From NCBI GenBank assembly GCA_024500155.1, contig CM044874.1, positions 70,045,795 through 70,109,794 of the forward strand: a DNA stretch of 64,000 nucleotides, in the 5' to 3' direction. Each line of letters starts with the position of its first letter. Positions within the stretch are counted from its first letter, which is position 1. Of this stretch, positions 23,601 to 35,355 are shown piece by piece. The notes below the pieces were generated by a model. That model did no database searches and was not told the DNA's origin. It was given only the letters and a program-made list of their open reading frames with translations. The stretch is from Chenopodium formosanum. Taxonomy: Eukaryota; Streptophyta; Magnoliopsida; Caryophyllales; Amaranthaceae. The position numbers and the translations under genes are program-made.

Positions 23601-24368
23601 TTTGTTCTTTTGGTTTTGCAATAGTACACTTTTGGTTTTGATTAACACCAAAGTTAAAATTAAACTAATCTTATTATACTATTTTTAATCACCAAACCTT
23701 AAAAAGCTGAAATTGAGACATATAATTTGCAAATAAACTGAAATAATACTAAGGTATAACAATATTGGAATCCATTTGACTCATTATCAAGAATTATGAA
23801 AAATTTCCTTTTAAACCCTAGATTAATTTTAATGTATAATTGAGTGAAATCCAACCCCAATTACAAAGATGCTTGTAAAAAATAGATCAAGATTGAAAAT
23901 TATTACCATTAATATGAGAATGTGAAGAATTGCAATCTTCATGGCCATTCTCCTCTAGTACATTCTGCAAATCATCTAGCCCAAAAAGCTCCCAAAATTC
24001 ATTATCATTAATCCCTTCAAAATCAAATTCTCCATCCATCTTCCTAATTATAATAAAGTGCAATTACAATTGAGATATATTAAAAAGGTGAATTTCCATA
24101 AAAGGTAGAAGCTTTTGAGGTATCAAATTAATGGTGGAGTACTGGAGTGTAAAAAGGGGGATGGAGTAAAAAGCAAAATAAATGTTTATGATTTTGGGAG
24201 TTGGGTAATTTACCCACAAAAGTCCAAAAAAAAATTAAAAAAAAAGTAAAACATTGGCATTGGGCACGTGAGACTTAGTGCAAATTAGAAGGAAATTAGG
24301 AAAGTAACTTACAGTGGGGCCAAAGGGGTGTACGGTTATAAATTTTGGGTGTGCGCAAATCAGCGGCC
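20612..24368 (-). mobile_element. Mutator-like element (MULE) with complete ends
   Basis: Identical 9-bp duplications CCTTTCCAC lie at 20603-20611 and 24369-24377. The terminal inverted repeats are about 100 bp: left gggcactgatttgctcacac, right complement ggccgctgatttgcgcacac. Further in, the shared blocks include cacccctttggccccact and a cacgtg word. A transposase pseudogene lies inside on the minus strand. The structure is intact, so the element could be moved by a related transposase supplied elsewhere (inference). Confidence 0.9.
21437..24039 (-). pseudogene. MULE transposase pseudogene (FAR1-related)
   Basis: Reading leftwards, an acidic first exon starts at 24039 (MDGEFDFEG) and runs to about 23910. 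An N-terminal DNA-binding segment spans 23456-23112 (CPFQICGRMN, LSHNHDL). The MULE core follows at 23075-22665 (MDCTYKTNKYKMPLLDIVGV), then a segment near 22620-22500 with VTDRELALMNAIK. Downstream, 22296-21862 has GLPCAHVM of a SWIM-type finger, and 21634-21437 has a CCHC knuckle (CSMCGNTNHDRRRC). An in-frame TGA after GHPYT (near 23113), a stop after DYV (22665), and a frameshift near 22520 break it. This is a typical plant MULE transposase order. Confidence 0.85.
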
Positions 24369-24377
24369 CCTTTCCAC

Positions 24378-24988
24378 AAATAGCATTTTTGTGTACAATA
24401 TTATTTTGTACACTATGTGTACCTATAGTCTTTCCCATAAAATTACATAAATCCTTCCTCCGTTTCTTTTTAGTTGACCAGTTTTAATTCTTAGTCACAT
24501 TTGTCAATGCACATTTAATTGCCGATAAGCAAAAATTATGAAAAGTTGATATTTTGAAAATATATATCGTGACGAATCTAACAAGGTCTCACATGACTAT
24601 ATTTTTCATTACGTTTAAGGCACAAATTACGGACAAAGGGGAGTGTGTGAATAGTGCTAAAGTCAAAATGTGTCAACTTAAAAAACGGAGATAGTATAAA
24701 TTACCAATTTAGTTTACAAATCAAGTATGTCATATCTTTCTCATCCTTTTAAAATTTTTTACATTTGACATCGATAAAAATTACAAAGAAAATTGACGAC
24801 CATAGCACTTACAATAGCTTGGCTGTAATGAGCGGCAACATCGCTCACTAATAGTCACAACACATGCAACTTTTGCAATGGGTGTAGAAAATTGATAATT
24901 CAAACAAATAAGGTCGATGTTGGTCAAATGAGACAATCAAATCATATATGATGACCAGATCAGAACAGATCATATCAGAACATATCAC
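24378..24988. other. Intergenic with a degenerate Stowaway MITE
   Basis: About 24455-24696 has Stowaway-like ends (cttcctccgtttctttttag and a complement ending aaaaacggagatag). The rest up to the Athila-type insertion is AT-rich without genes. Confidence 0.55.
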
Positions 24989-26390
24989 TGACAGGGTAAA
25001 GTCGTATCCCCTAATCAAAAGTAATATCTAAATCCTCTAACTAATGTAGATAGGGAAATAGGGTCGAACTCCACAGGGAAACAAGTCTTTTTACTCCTAA
25101 TTATTTATTATAATCTAAATTATCTAAGTAACCAATATTTTTGGGAATAAATTCTATACTACGAAGAATAAGTTTAGGGAGAAAAGAAACAATAATAAGG
25201 AAGCCTAGGGTCACAGGTTCACCAATAATTAATATTCCGGGATAAAACAAAGTAATTAATAATTAACAATGCACAAATAACATGATTAACAGGCTCTCGC
25301 AATTTATTAATCAACATAGATCTAATAGGCTCTCGCAAATTACTAGATCTAAGTTCCTATTGAAAATAGCCTTTAATATTAAATTAACATCTGCTTGATT
25401 CATCAATTCAATATTGCTAAACGTTCACAATCAAAATACATCTGCTCGATTCATAATCTAATTGCAAAGAATTAAAACAATTCAATAAGAAATTATCATG
25501 CAATATCAACAATCAATAATAACAAATTATCCCTTCATATTAATTATGGATCCCCATAAACCCTAGAATGAAACTACTCATGCATCATCATAACTAAACT
25601 AATCAAATAATTAAATAAAAGCATAATCAAAGAAGCAAGTAAAATAGCTGAAATTAAAAGGGAAGACATTGTTACCAAAAGAAAACTGGATTAATGGAAG
25701 CAATTAAGAACAAAAGTTGAGAGAGAATTTAAGAGAGAGAAAATATTCTAAGTAGAGAGAGAAAGTATAAGAAAGAAGGTAATCTAAAATTCCGTACAAA
25801 ATCGTACTTAAACGTTTTCTAAAATAGAAATTAAAACTAAACTAATCAGGTCCTATAAAAAACGCGCGCCCGATCGGGCGAAGGGCCGCCCAATCGGGCC
25901 CGCCTTTTTCTTTGCATTCCTTCTCCGCAGCATCTCCCGATCGTGCTAGACGCTCGCACGATCGGGCGCGCTATAGCACGCACAGCACCAATGCCTTTCC
26001 GCGCCCGATCGTGCTAGAGGTTGCCCGATTGGGCCCTTGCTTCACTTTGAGGCTCGGACTTCGATTGGGCTTGATTTCTCGGCCCAATCCGGATTTCCTC
26101 TTTGGGTCTTGAATACGGTCCAAAGCCTCAAGATTCTAATTACCGAGCCCTTAATCATCGGCTCTCACCGATCCTGAGCTTCAAAAGTGGACGTGTCCTT
26201 CTAGCTTCCGTAGTTGATCCATAAAGCCCGGGAAAATGCTCTAAGAGTGCACTTTCCTGTAAAATACAACTAAAACTACGAAAACACTAGAAAACACAAA
26301 TTAGTAATAAAAGTGGCTCGAAAGAGCCAAAAACACTACTAATTACGACCAAGGGACGGGGGTAAAATACTATAGAAAATAGACACATCA
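24989..26390 (-). repeat. 3' LTR of the Athila-type element
   Basis: 1402 bp, identical in length to the other LTR and differing by scattered substitutions (many C/T or G/A) concentrated in the GC-rich block 25861-26060. It ends TGACAGGGT on the plus strand. It contains a 31-base hairpin at 25936-25966. Confidence 0.95.
25861..26060. repeat. CCCGATCGGG-type palindrome cluster in 3' LTR
   Basis: Variants of cgcccgatcgggcg, cgcccaatcgggcc, cccgatcgtgc and gcacgatcggg recur in about 200 bases of otherwise AT-rich LTR. The pair cccgatcgtgc / gcacgatcggg at 25936-25966 is a perfect 11-bp stem with a 9-base loop. The same cluster is in the other LTR and, in a different arrangement, in the internal spacer at 29898-30180. 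Confidence 0.85.
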
Positions 26391-26405
26391 AACTCCCCCA
26401 AGCCA
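26391..26405 (-). other. Polypurine tract of the Athila-type element
   Basis: Read on the minus strand it ends TTGGGGGAGTT, directly abutting the 3' LTR. That is the position and composition expected for the plus-strand primer. Confidence 0.8.
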
Positions 26406-28019
26406 AACCTTTGCTTGTCCCTAAGCAAAGATCTCATCAATGAATCAATAAACATGCTTCACCCCAAAAGTAAAAATCAAGCACAACGATCCAGGGTAAA
26501 TCAAATAAACATGTTTCAAAATCAACCAATCAAATCCATCTAATTACTAATCTTCCCTAACAATTTTCAAACAGAGCAAACCACAAGAGCATATAGAATT
26601 CAAGACTAGTGCTCACGCACTCAACTCTCATTTTTGTGGCGAGTAAAATATGTACTCGATCGCTCTCCATCCAACCCCTTTATGTGAACAATGCCCTCCC
26701 AACTCACACTCTCGTGTGTATAAAACAATGAACGCTCAATCCTACTAGTCGACTCGAAATATGTCAAATCATAACTTGCATTGATAAACAACACTTTCAC
26801 ATTCATACAATTTTATGCACAAAGGTCGGAAGGTCTTTAAAGCTTGTAATGTAAAGCTAGGGTAAAGGGTAGGATAAATTTGGGAATAAGTGAGAGAAAA
26901 GCTATGCTTAAAGGAGCCATATCCTAATAAAACCCATGATCAAAATAAATAATGATCATACATCTCCTACATAACCAACTCTAACATCAACCAAATATAC
27001 TCCAATCATAATAAATAATCCCAACTCTTACAATTTCACTCATAAGATATAATAATGAAGAAGTAGAGTGAATAAACAAACTTTATTTTCAAACTTGAAT
27101 ATTTTTTTTCATTGAAGCTCTATTTTTCTTTTGATCAACCTCCAACTAGAGCATTTGAACATTTTTATTCTTTCGAAGTTCACTTATTTTTTTCACATTT
27201 TTTTTTCTTTGAACTTCTCTTTTTTTTCATAATATCATGCTTTATTTTTTCAAGAAAATATAACTCTCAAACTCATCAAAAATAAACATGATCAACAACA
27301 AACAACTTCTCAAAAGCCCACCCAAGTTGTGCAAATAATAAGCACACTACAAGCTCCCTCACCTCACTCACTAATAGCTCCCCCAAGCCAAGCCTGGGAC
27401 TAGTAACCAATGGGGAAAAAATAGGTTTGTAATGTGGCTAATAAAACAACAAAAAGTCAAGGCCACAACATGGGTAGCAAGAAGGGAACAAATGTATCTA
27501 CAATATCTGGAGGCTACCTAAAAGAACAAATGCCTTCGTCCTCCTCAATGTGCATAATAATGAATCATATAAATATTACTAATAGTTGCAAACCAATACT
27601 CAAATTCATTGACATACCAAGAAATATGGAACTATCACACATTCCTAACCAAACCAACTAGTCAAGCACTATATTCACAAGTAGTTGGACAAAATTGGCG
27701 CATGTTAAGGTTTCAAGGCAATCAAACATCAAATCATGATCAACTAATCCACAATGCCCATCATCAAATACCAGAATCAAAACAATTTTCTCAAGTAAGG
27801 GGCACAGGGAAGCATAATTTACAATTCATTGGAACGTATTTTTGATTTTTTTTTATTTTTCAATTTTTTTTGTATTTTTCATATATAAGAAAGCAATAAA
27901 AACTACGCTAGGAAAGCAATAAATAGAGAGAAGAGAAAGAAAGTTACCATATATACAAGAAATCTCCCCCCAAGCCAAATCAAGCAATGTCCTCATTGAC
28001 TTGGGAGGGTAGCTAGGAG
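26406..28019 (-). other. Non-coding 3' region of the Athila-type element
   Basis: 1.6 kb between the ORF1-like frame and the polypurine tract. It is AT-rich and has poly-pyrimidine stretches near 27100-27250. The short ORFs at 27434-27845 and 26621-26806 show no domain. Athila elements often carry long non-coding 3' parts. Confidence 0.6.
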
Positions 28020-29612
28020 GAGCTACTCCTCATCGTCATCCATCCTCTCATATCCTCCTCCATGACTCGAGCCGGCACCACCCTGGCTCGGTCCAGCACC
28101 ACCATAACCCGAACCACCTGCACAGTAGTTAAAGTCCACATTCCCCCCCATACCCCCAAAAGGAGCATCACCCCCATAACCATGGACTGAAGAGTAGTCC
28201 ACATAAGTACCATACGCACCGGGGTGAGAATACCCTCCTTGGGGGTATTGGAACCAATCGGGAGCAAGTGAATCGGGGGGAATAGCCCCCCGACGGGCAT
28301 AATCACCATACATGGGGTATAGGCCCCTCCCGAGGTTCCTCTCTATGTGTCCTACCCGCCCATCCAAGGTGCTTAACCTAGAATCTAGGTTTTGCATCAT
28401 ACCCTCAACTATCCCTTGCCCCATCTCGATACGGTCTAATTGGCTCCTAAAAGCCAAAAAGTCATAGGGGGCATTGGGGTCGACGTTATAGTAGACCGAG
28501 GAAGTGGGTATACCATAGGTGAAGGGTGGAGGTGGTGGGTAGTGTGGTGAATGGTGATGAGGTTAGTGGTCAATGGGAGATTGGTGGGGTTAAGGTGAAG
28601 GGTGGGGTGGTTGAACCTCACCTTGACCGTTAATCTCGAAAGTGTAAGAAGGCTTCCCCTTCTCAAATTTAGTCAAGGTGGGGTTGGGTAAAGTGAAAGC
28701 ATTATCCCTTCTACCCGATTCTCGTTGAATCACCCACCAAGTCTCCTCTCCCATGACATTAATGCAATTAAGACCACCTAAATAGGGTAGGTCCATAATA
28801 GTTGGGCCGGCTACCTTACCGTCATCGTTAGGGACAAAGCTAAGGTGTTTGACCGCTATGTGTGTAACTAGGCCACCAAAATAAATGGGTACCCTAGACC
28901 TACCCGCCTCGGCCGCATTGGCCACCCGTTGGAAGTGGTTGGTCATTTTATGGACTATATTGAGCTTTTCACTCCTAGGGATCATGTACGACCCTAGTAA
29001 TTCAAGCTCATCCCGCCTAACATTGGCGGGTTCATGCCTTCCAAAAATGGTAAGGCCAACAAACCGTTGCCAAATCTTTGGCACGGGGTGTTGTATCCAA
29101 GTGCCCTTGGAATGTTGGAGGTTCAAATTAGGATCCCCCGTAAGGGATTGATAGACAACGGCAATGTTGTCTTGGGGCGGTTCAAGGGGCCTATCCGATT
29201 TTAACTCAAAAAGTTTACCAAATTCTTTCAATGTCAATCTAACATCATTATTGAATAATCGAAATTGAACATGAAAAATTAAAGCATTAGATTTTATGAC
29301 ATTAAAACTAGAAACAAATTCTAAGGTTAAGTAATCATAAGTATCATAATGCATGTTAAAGAAACCACTCATGCCAACTCCCTTGAACAACTTTTCTACA
29401 TGCTTATCAATTCCTAGTCTAATGAGGGTGGGGTGATGAATGAAACGAGTGGGAATTACCTGCCTCGTAGTGAGGTTGATCATCCTTTGTTTTTGCTCTT
29501 GGGTGGTGATGACCACCCTCTCCCATCCCGGAACTTGCAAATCCGGGTCAATTCTGGCCTCTTGTTGCCTCAAGCTTTCCCCCCTTACGGTTCTTGATCT
29601 CTTGAGAGCCAT
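28020..29612 (-). pseudogene. Athila ORF1-like protein, two nonsense mutations
   Basis: It starts at ATG 29612 and runs 340 codons to a TAA near 28590. The same frame continues past this and a second TAA shortly after, ending near 28020, about 530 codons in all. The first part resembles the Athila ORF-1 family of unknown function (KHVEKLFKGVGMSGFFNMHY, LTLKEFGKLFEL, GRHEPANVRRDELELL). The tail is rich in Gly, Tyr and Pro, with a short coiled-coil-like segment (LDSRLSTLDGRVGHIERNLG). Both stops are TAA where CAA would fit the Gln/Pro-rich context. The tail-less 340-residue product may still be made. Context: it lies downstream of gag-protease where other Athila elements carry pol. Confidence 0.75.
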
Positions 29613-30431
29613 TTGTGAGTAGAAAAGATAGGAATTGAAGACTTTCTCTCTCTTAGGGTTTAGAAAAAAATTGAGAGAAAGTGGTAGAAATTAGGTGTAG
29701 ATTGTAGAGAAAGATGAAAGGATTAAAAATATGCAAAAAAATTTGAGTTCTAATGGAAGGATTGGAGAAGATCTTGAGAATAAGTGAGTTTGAAGGTGTA
29801 AAAATGGAGGTTTTAGAGAGAGAAAGTAATGGTGAAGAAGATGAAAGAAGAAGAAAGTGAGAAAATAAAGAAGAGAAAAGAATTAAAAGAGGACGGCCAT
29901 ATAGGCGCGCCCGATCGGGCAAGCCTCGCTCGATTGGACGGATAATGCTGACATCCAGAACCTTAGTTGCGCGCCCGATAAGACGAGCTCCGCCCGATCG
30001 GGCGCGAACACGAACGAAAATTTTGCCCTTTCACTCGCTCGATCGGGCGAAACTTGCTCGACTTCCAGCTCTCTTTTCGTGCCCGATCGGGCAGCCACGC
30101 CCGATCGGGCGAAATTAAAGCTGAAAATTTCCCTTGGTTGCGCGCCTGATCGGGCAACCTTTGCCCGATCGGGCCCGTGCCCAGTCAGATGTCCTTAGCT
30201 CTTCTTCGATTTCTTTTCGTCTTCAAATTTTTCTAAGTCTCTTGACCTCTCAAACCTATGCCTGTACAAAAACACTTATAAATGGTAAAATTTCACTCTC
30301 CTCGCCTCTCTAAAATAAAAACAAAAATAAAGAAAAAGTAAAACTAGTCTAGAAAGCAAGTAATACGAGTTGCCTCCCGCAAAGCGCTGGTTTATCAAGG
30401 TCCCGCACGACCTTCTTACCAAGTACAATAA
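29613..30431 (-). other. Spacer between ORF1-like frame and gag-protease
   Basis: No reading frame with a domain. It holds the palindrome cluster 29898-30180 and, near 30368, the phrase gagttgcctcccgcaaagcg, which resembles non-coding phrases I have seen in related plant Ty3 elements. Reverse transcriptase and integrase are normally encoded between protease and the 3' ORF; only this 0.8-kb spacer is present. Confidence 0.65.
29898..30180. repeat. CCCGATCGGG-type palindrome cluster, internal
   Basis: About ten words such as gcgcccgatcgggc, cgcccgatcgggcg, ctcgatcgggcg and gcccgatcgggcag occur in 280 bases. It uses the same palindromic core as the LTR clusters (25861-26060, 34216-34395), yet the sequences between the cores differ, so it is not simply an LTR copy. 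Confidence 0.85.
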
Positions 30432-33214
30432 CTAGGACCCTTGGCCTAACGCTTGATCGGGTGGTTTCTCACGCGGTCTAGCAGTGTTTAGGCTGCGATG
30501 CGGCTTTCTGACATACCCTGTGGGACGCCAAATCACCTTATCTGGTGGATCCTCCTTAACTTGGACTAGGGGATCTTTAATGGTACGCATCAAAGATCCT
30601 TCTTTGATCGAGGATTGCTTCAGATTGTCATTGTATTCAATACTAGCAACTCGATTTGGCGAAACACTTACCGCAGGCTCGATTCGCACAACTTGCTCGA
30701 TCGGTTCCACCTGTTTATCCTCGAAACCAAGACCAACAGTGTAAAGTGCTCTTTCTATTGCATCGACTTCCTTCTGCCATTTGTCTATCTCATCTGAAAA
30801 GGACGCAACACAAGGTACCGCCTCCAAGGGATCTTTTTCAAGAGCTTGGGGCTTGTTAGAATAGTTTTCAACCATATTAACACTGAAACATTTCTCCTCG
30901 ATCATGGAGCTTTTAGGGGCATTATTCAGATTAAAAACAACTTTATCATCCCCTACTGATAATGTTAACTTACCACTTCTTACATCTATGACTGCTCCTG
31001 CAGTGTTAAGGAATGGTCTACCCAAAATAATTGGGGTTTGCATATCCTCAGCCATATCAACAACAACAAAATCTATAGGTATATAAAATTTACCTACTCT
31101 AACGGGGACATCCTCTAAAACACCTAAGGGGTATTTGAAAGAACGGTCGGCCATTTGTAGAGTTATATTGGTAGCGTTTAATTTACCCATATTCAACTTA
31201 GAACACACAGATAGTGGCATGACGCTAACACTAGCACCCAAATCACATAATGCATTATCAATCAAGAGATTGCCAATATTACAAGGGATAGAAAAACTAC
31301 CCGGATCTTTTAATTTAGGTGGAGATTTATTTTGAAGTACGACACTACACTCTGCAGTGAAAGCCACTGTCTCTACCTCACTAATAGACCTTTTCCTCTT
31401 CAATATTTCTTTCATAAATTTTGCATACGAGGGGATTTGTGTGATTAATTCAGTGAAGGGAACTGTTACCTTTAAATCTTTTACCACCTCCAGGAACTTA
31501 CCAAACTGCTTATCCAAGTTTGTCTTCAATTGACGATTGGGGAATGGAAGTTTGATAATTGGCTTTGGGGCATTAATGCCCTTATCTGGAGTAGCCACCT
31601 TCTCTGGAGTCGTGCCCTGCAATGTAGAATTAGATGTGTTAGTACTATCCTTTAGCCCTGCAGGGTTATCAACTACATTGTTTGGTTTAACGGAATCAAG
31701 ATTAGCATTATTTAATAAAACAGGTTCATCAACTCTAGGCATAGGGGGCCCTTCATAGTTTGAACCACTCCTTAGAGTAATTGCAAATGCTTGATCCGTA
31801 GGCCTGATCGGCTGTGCCGGTAGAGTAGCGGAAAGTTGCGCAATTTGATTGTCTAAAATTTTATTATGTGCTAGAATTTGATCAATTGTCGCATCTCTAC
31901 TCTCCATATGCTTTTGCATATTAACCAACATTGCTCTAATTTCCACCAGAGAAGGGTCAGAAGATGAGGAGGGTTGTTGTGGTTGGTTCTTCTGGCCAGC
32001 ATTGGGATGATAATATTCTGCTGCTGTTGTTGTGGCGCCTGTGGTTCTTGTGGTGGTGGATTTTGAACATTAGTACTCCGGTAGGAAAGGTACGGATGAT
32101 TTCGATACCCAGGATTGTAGGTGTTGGAGTATGGGTTATTCTGCCTATAGGCTTGAAAGGCATTAACTTGCTCCACGGAACTCCTGCAATCCTGCTCCCA
32201 ATGACCTACAATACCACAATTTTCACAGAAAGCCTCATTAGAATTATTATTAATCGCAGAAACATTAGCTGCATTAGCAGTGCTCAAATTATCTAATTTT
32301 TGGCAAATAGAGGTCAGTTGAGCTTGCAAAAAGGATACAGAGTCAACACTATGTTTCCCCTTGTTCGCAAATCCTCTAGGATTCCCATATTGGGAATTGT
32401 GTATTGCCATATCTTCAATAACCTGACCTGCATCATCAACATTAAGATTCATAAATCTCCCACTAGCTGTAGAGTCTAAAATTGTTCTAGAGGAATTTCC
32501 AATGTCGTTATAAAAGGCTTGGATTAACTGCCATTGCGCTAAATTATGGTGAGGGCATTCTCTTTGTAAGTCCTTGAACCTCTCCCAAGCCTCATATAAA
32601 GACTCATCGGCTTCTTGGGCGAAGTTCTGAATCGCACTCCGTAGTACGGCTGTTCTCTCTGCAGGATAATACTTGTTATAGAAATTCAAAACAAGAGTTT
32701 CCCAGTCAGTTATACCAAGTGTAGTTCTATTTAAGCCATTAAACCATAATTTAGCTTTTCCAGTTAAAGAGAAGGGAAAGAGAATCTCCCTGATTTGGTC
32801 TTGAGTGACCCCGGCTTGCCTGATGGTGTTACAATATTGACAATAGTCGGCAATGTGAAGATTCGGGTCTTCACCCTTGGCTCCACTAAATTGTTTCCAC
32901 TCTATCATCGTTATAAATTGAGGCTTAATTTCAAATTGAACCCTATCAAAAGCCGGAGTAGGGGTGAGATGTGGAAAATCCGTAAGCTTTGGTTGTGAAT
33001 AATCACTAAGCTTCTTTGGAGCCGTCATCTATGATTCTGCGTCTGATGATACCTCTGAATCGCTAGAACCACTTGGAGGATCTCGGTGATTATTGTTATT
33101 ATCACCAGAATCCGCCAGGATTTGCTTGTAGAGATTTTTCTGTCTATGGAAGGAACGTTCGATCTCAGGATCGAATGGGATGTAACCTGATCTGGAACAC
33201 CTAGGCATAAACAA
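30432..33214 (-). pseudogene. Athila-type gag-protease polyprotein, lightly damaged
   Basis: Gag begins near 33208 (MPRCSRSGYIPFDPEIERSF) and an in-frame TAG at 33029-33031 precedes the ATG at 33028. The main gag frame 33028-31871 has a retrotransposon gag core (LTGKAKLWFNGL, ADESLYEAWERFKDLQREC) and a CCHC knuckle (CENCGIVGHWEQDC). A single-base-type frameshift within a CAA/CAG-rich tract near 32010-32040 moves reading into the frame that continues to 30432. That part carries a retropepsin-like domain: CDLGASVSVMPLSV (active site D-L-G-A) and TPIILGRPFLNTAGAVIDV. It stops without any reverse transcriptase. Gag would package RNA and the protease would mature the polyprotein. Confidence 0.9.
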
Positions 33215-33320
33215 AAACTAGAAGCAAATATGAGATTTGTCTCAGAGAACTAATGTTCTCTGAGACAAAAAGAAAATAACCTAGACTACAAAAATAATCA
33301 GAAATAAAAATAAAACCGTC

Positions 33321-33340
33321 TCCCCGGCAACGGCGCCAAA
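33321..33340 (-). other. Primer-binding site, tRNA-Asp type
   Basis: On the minus strand TTTGGCGCCGTTGCCGGGGA, complementary to the 3' end of plant tRNA-Asp (ending CCCCGGCAACGGCGCCA). It lies three bases inside the 5' LTR. This is the site used by Athila elements. Confidence 0.9.
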
Positions 33341-33343
33341 TTT

Positions 33344-34745
33344 TGACAGGGTAAAGTCGTATCCCCTAATCAAAAGTAATACCTAAATCCTCTAACTAAT
33401 GTAGATAGGGAAATAGGGTCGAACTCCACAGGGAAACAAGTCTTTTTACTCCTAATTATTTATTATAATCTAAATTATCTAAGTAACCAATATTTTTGGG
33501 AATAAATTCTATACTACGAAGAATAAGTTTAGGGAGAAAAGAAACAATAATAAGGAAGCCTAGGGTCACAGGTTCACCAATAATTAATATTCCGGAATAA
33601 AACAAAGTAATTAATAATTAACAATGCACAAATAACATGATTAACAGGCTCTCGCAATTTATTAATCAACATAGATCTAATAGGCTCTCGCAATTTACTA
33701 GATCTAAGTTCCTATTGAAAATAGCCTTTAATATTAAATTAACATCTGCTCGATTCATCAATTCAATATTGCTAAACGTTCACAATCAAAATACATCTGC
33801 TCGATTCATAATCTAATTGCAAAGAATTAAAACAATTCAATAAGAAATTATCATGCAATATCAACGATCAATAATAACAAATTATCCCTTCATATTAATT
33901 ATGGATCCCCATAAACCCTAGAATGAAACTACTCATGCATCATCATAACTAAACTAATCAAATAATTAAATAAAAGCATAATCAAAGAAGCAAGTAAAAT
34001 AGCTGAAATTAAAAGGGAAGAAATTGTTACCAAAAGAAAACTGGATTAATGGAAGCAATTAAGAACAAAAGTTGAGAGAGAATTTAAGAAAGAGAAAATA
34101 TTCTAAGTAGAGAGAGAAAGTCTAAGAAAGAAGGTAATCTAAAATTCCGTACAAAACCGTACTTAAACGTTTTCTAAAACAGAAATCAAACTAAACTAAT
34201 CAGGTCCTATAAAAAACGAGTGCTTGATCGGGCGAAGGGCCGCTCGATTGGGCCCGCCTTTTTCTTCGCATTCCTTCTTGGCAGCATCGCCCGATCGTGC
34301 TAGACGCTCGCACGATCGGGCGCGCTATAGCACGCACAGCACCAATGCCTTGCCGCGCCCGATCGTGCTAGAGGTTGCCCGATCGGGCCCTTGCTTCACT
34401 TTGAGGCTCGGACTTCGATTGGGCTTGATTTCTCGGCCCAATCCGGATTTCCTCTTCGGGTCTTGAATAATCGGTCCAAAGCCTCGGGATTCCAATTATC
34501 AAGTCCTTAATCCTCGGCTCTCACCGATCTTGGGCTTCAAAAGTGGTTGTGTCCTTCTAGCTTCCGTAGTTGATCCATAAAGCCCGGGAAAATGCTCCAA
34601 GAGTGCACTTTCCTGTAAAATACAACTAAAACTGCGAAAACACTAGAAAACACAAATTAGTAATAAAAGTGATCGAAAGAGCCAAAAACACTACTAATTA
34701 CGACCAAGGGACGGGGGTAAAATACTATATAAAATAGACACATCA
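33344..34745 (-). repeat. 5' LTR of the Athila-type element
   Basis: 1402 bp; in the minus direction it runs TGATGTGTCTAT to CCCTGTCA. It includes the palindrome cluster 34216-34395 and a perfect hairpin at 34289-34321 with 12-bp arms (gcccgatcgtgc / gcacgatcgggc) and a 9-base loop. The element's promoter is expected here; I did not pin down a TATA box. Confidence 0.95.
34216..34395. repeat. CCCGATCGGG-type palindrome cluster in 5' LTR
   Basis: Counterpart of 25861-26060. Compared with it, some palindrome arms differ by transitions (for example tgcttgatcgggcg here against cgcccgatcgggcg there), while the large hairpin is kept and is one base pair longer per arm. Confidence 0.85.
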
Positions 34746-34750
34746 ATCAC

Positions 34751-35308
34751 ACCAGATAAGTACACATTAGATTAAATAAACAAAAGTAACGTGAACTAAA
34801 CAAGCCCTAATTAAGACTCTAAAATTTGAAAATGTTCATGGGGTTTTCTCTGCAGTTGTGACGTGCATAAATAGCCCGACTCGGCTGATTATATGCCAAT
34901 ATTCTCGAGTTGAGATACAACCTAATATTTTATTAGAACAAACCCATAACTATTTTCTTTATTTGAAATCAATTGCAATAAATTTGTTGGTAGTCTGATA
35001 CCCATAAATTAATATTTCTCCCTTTTCACAAATGTTGTAACAATTATCATTTTAAGAAGTTTTACAAATATTGTGACATTTCTTTATTTGCACCTGATTT
35101 CTTTTTTTCTCTACTCATCACATGAGTCTCTATCTTTATTTCATTTTATCTATCTCATTTTCTTAAAATTCGTGCCCCATCCTCATGTTGTTATATTTGG
35201 GGAATGGAGGATGTATATGTTTTACTAAAAAGCATAATAAGTTGATATAATGAACTTATACATAAAGTAGACTAATTAAAAAAAATTAATAAGACAACAA
35301 GTCAACAA

Positions 35309-35355
<47 letters not shown>

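Larger units (their letters stand above)
24989..34745 (-). mobile_element. Athila-type Ty3 retrotransposon lacking RT and integrase (9757 bp)
   Basis: A perfect 5-bp duplication ATCAC lies at 24984-24988 and 34746-34750. The two LTRs are each 1402 bp (24989-26390 and 33344-34745) and start TGATGTGTCTATTTT on the minus strand, as in Athila. The primer-binding site matches tRNA-Asp and a polypurine tract is present. In transcription order the interior holds gag-protease, a GC-palindrome spacer, an Athila ORF1-like frame, and a long non-coding 3' part. No reverse transcriptase, RNase H or integrase is visible. The LTRs look a few percent different by eye, so the insertion is fairly recent. Confidence 0.95.

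Noticed and set aside
25912..26112. PDRA-repeat ORFs in the Athila-type LTRs
   Set aside because: They are the CCCGATCGGG palindromes read as codons; the same peptide word appears on both strands.
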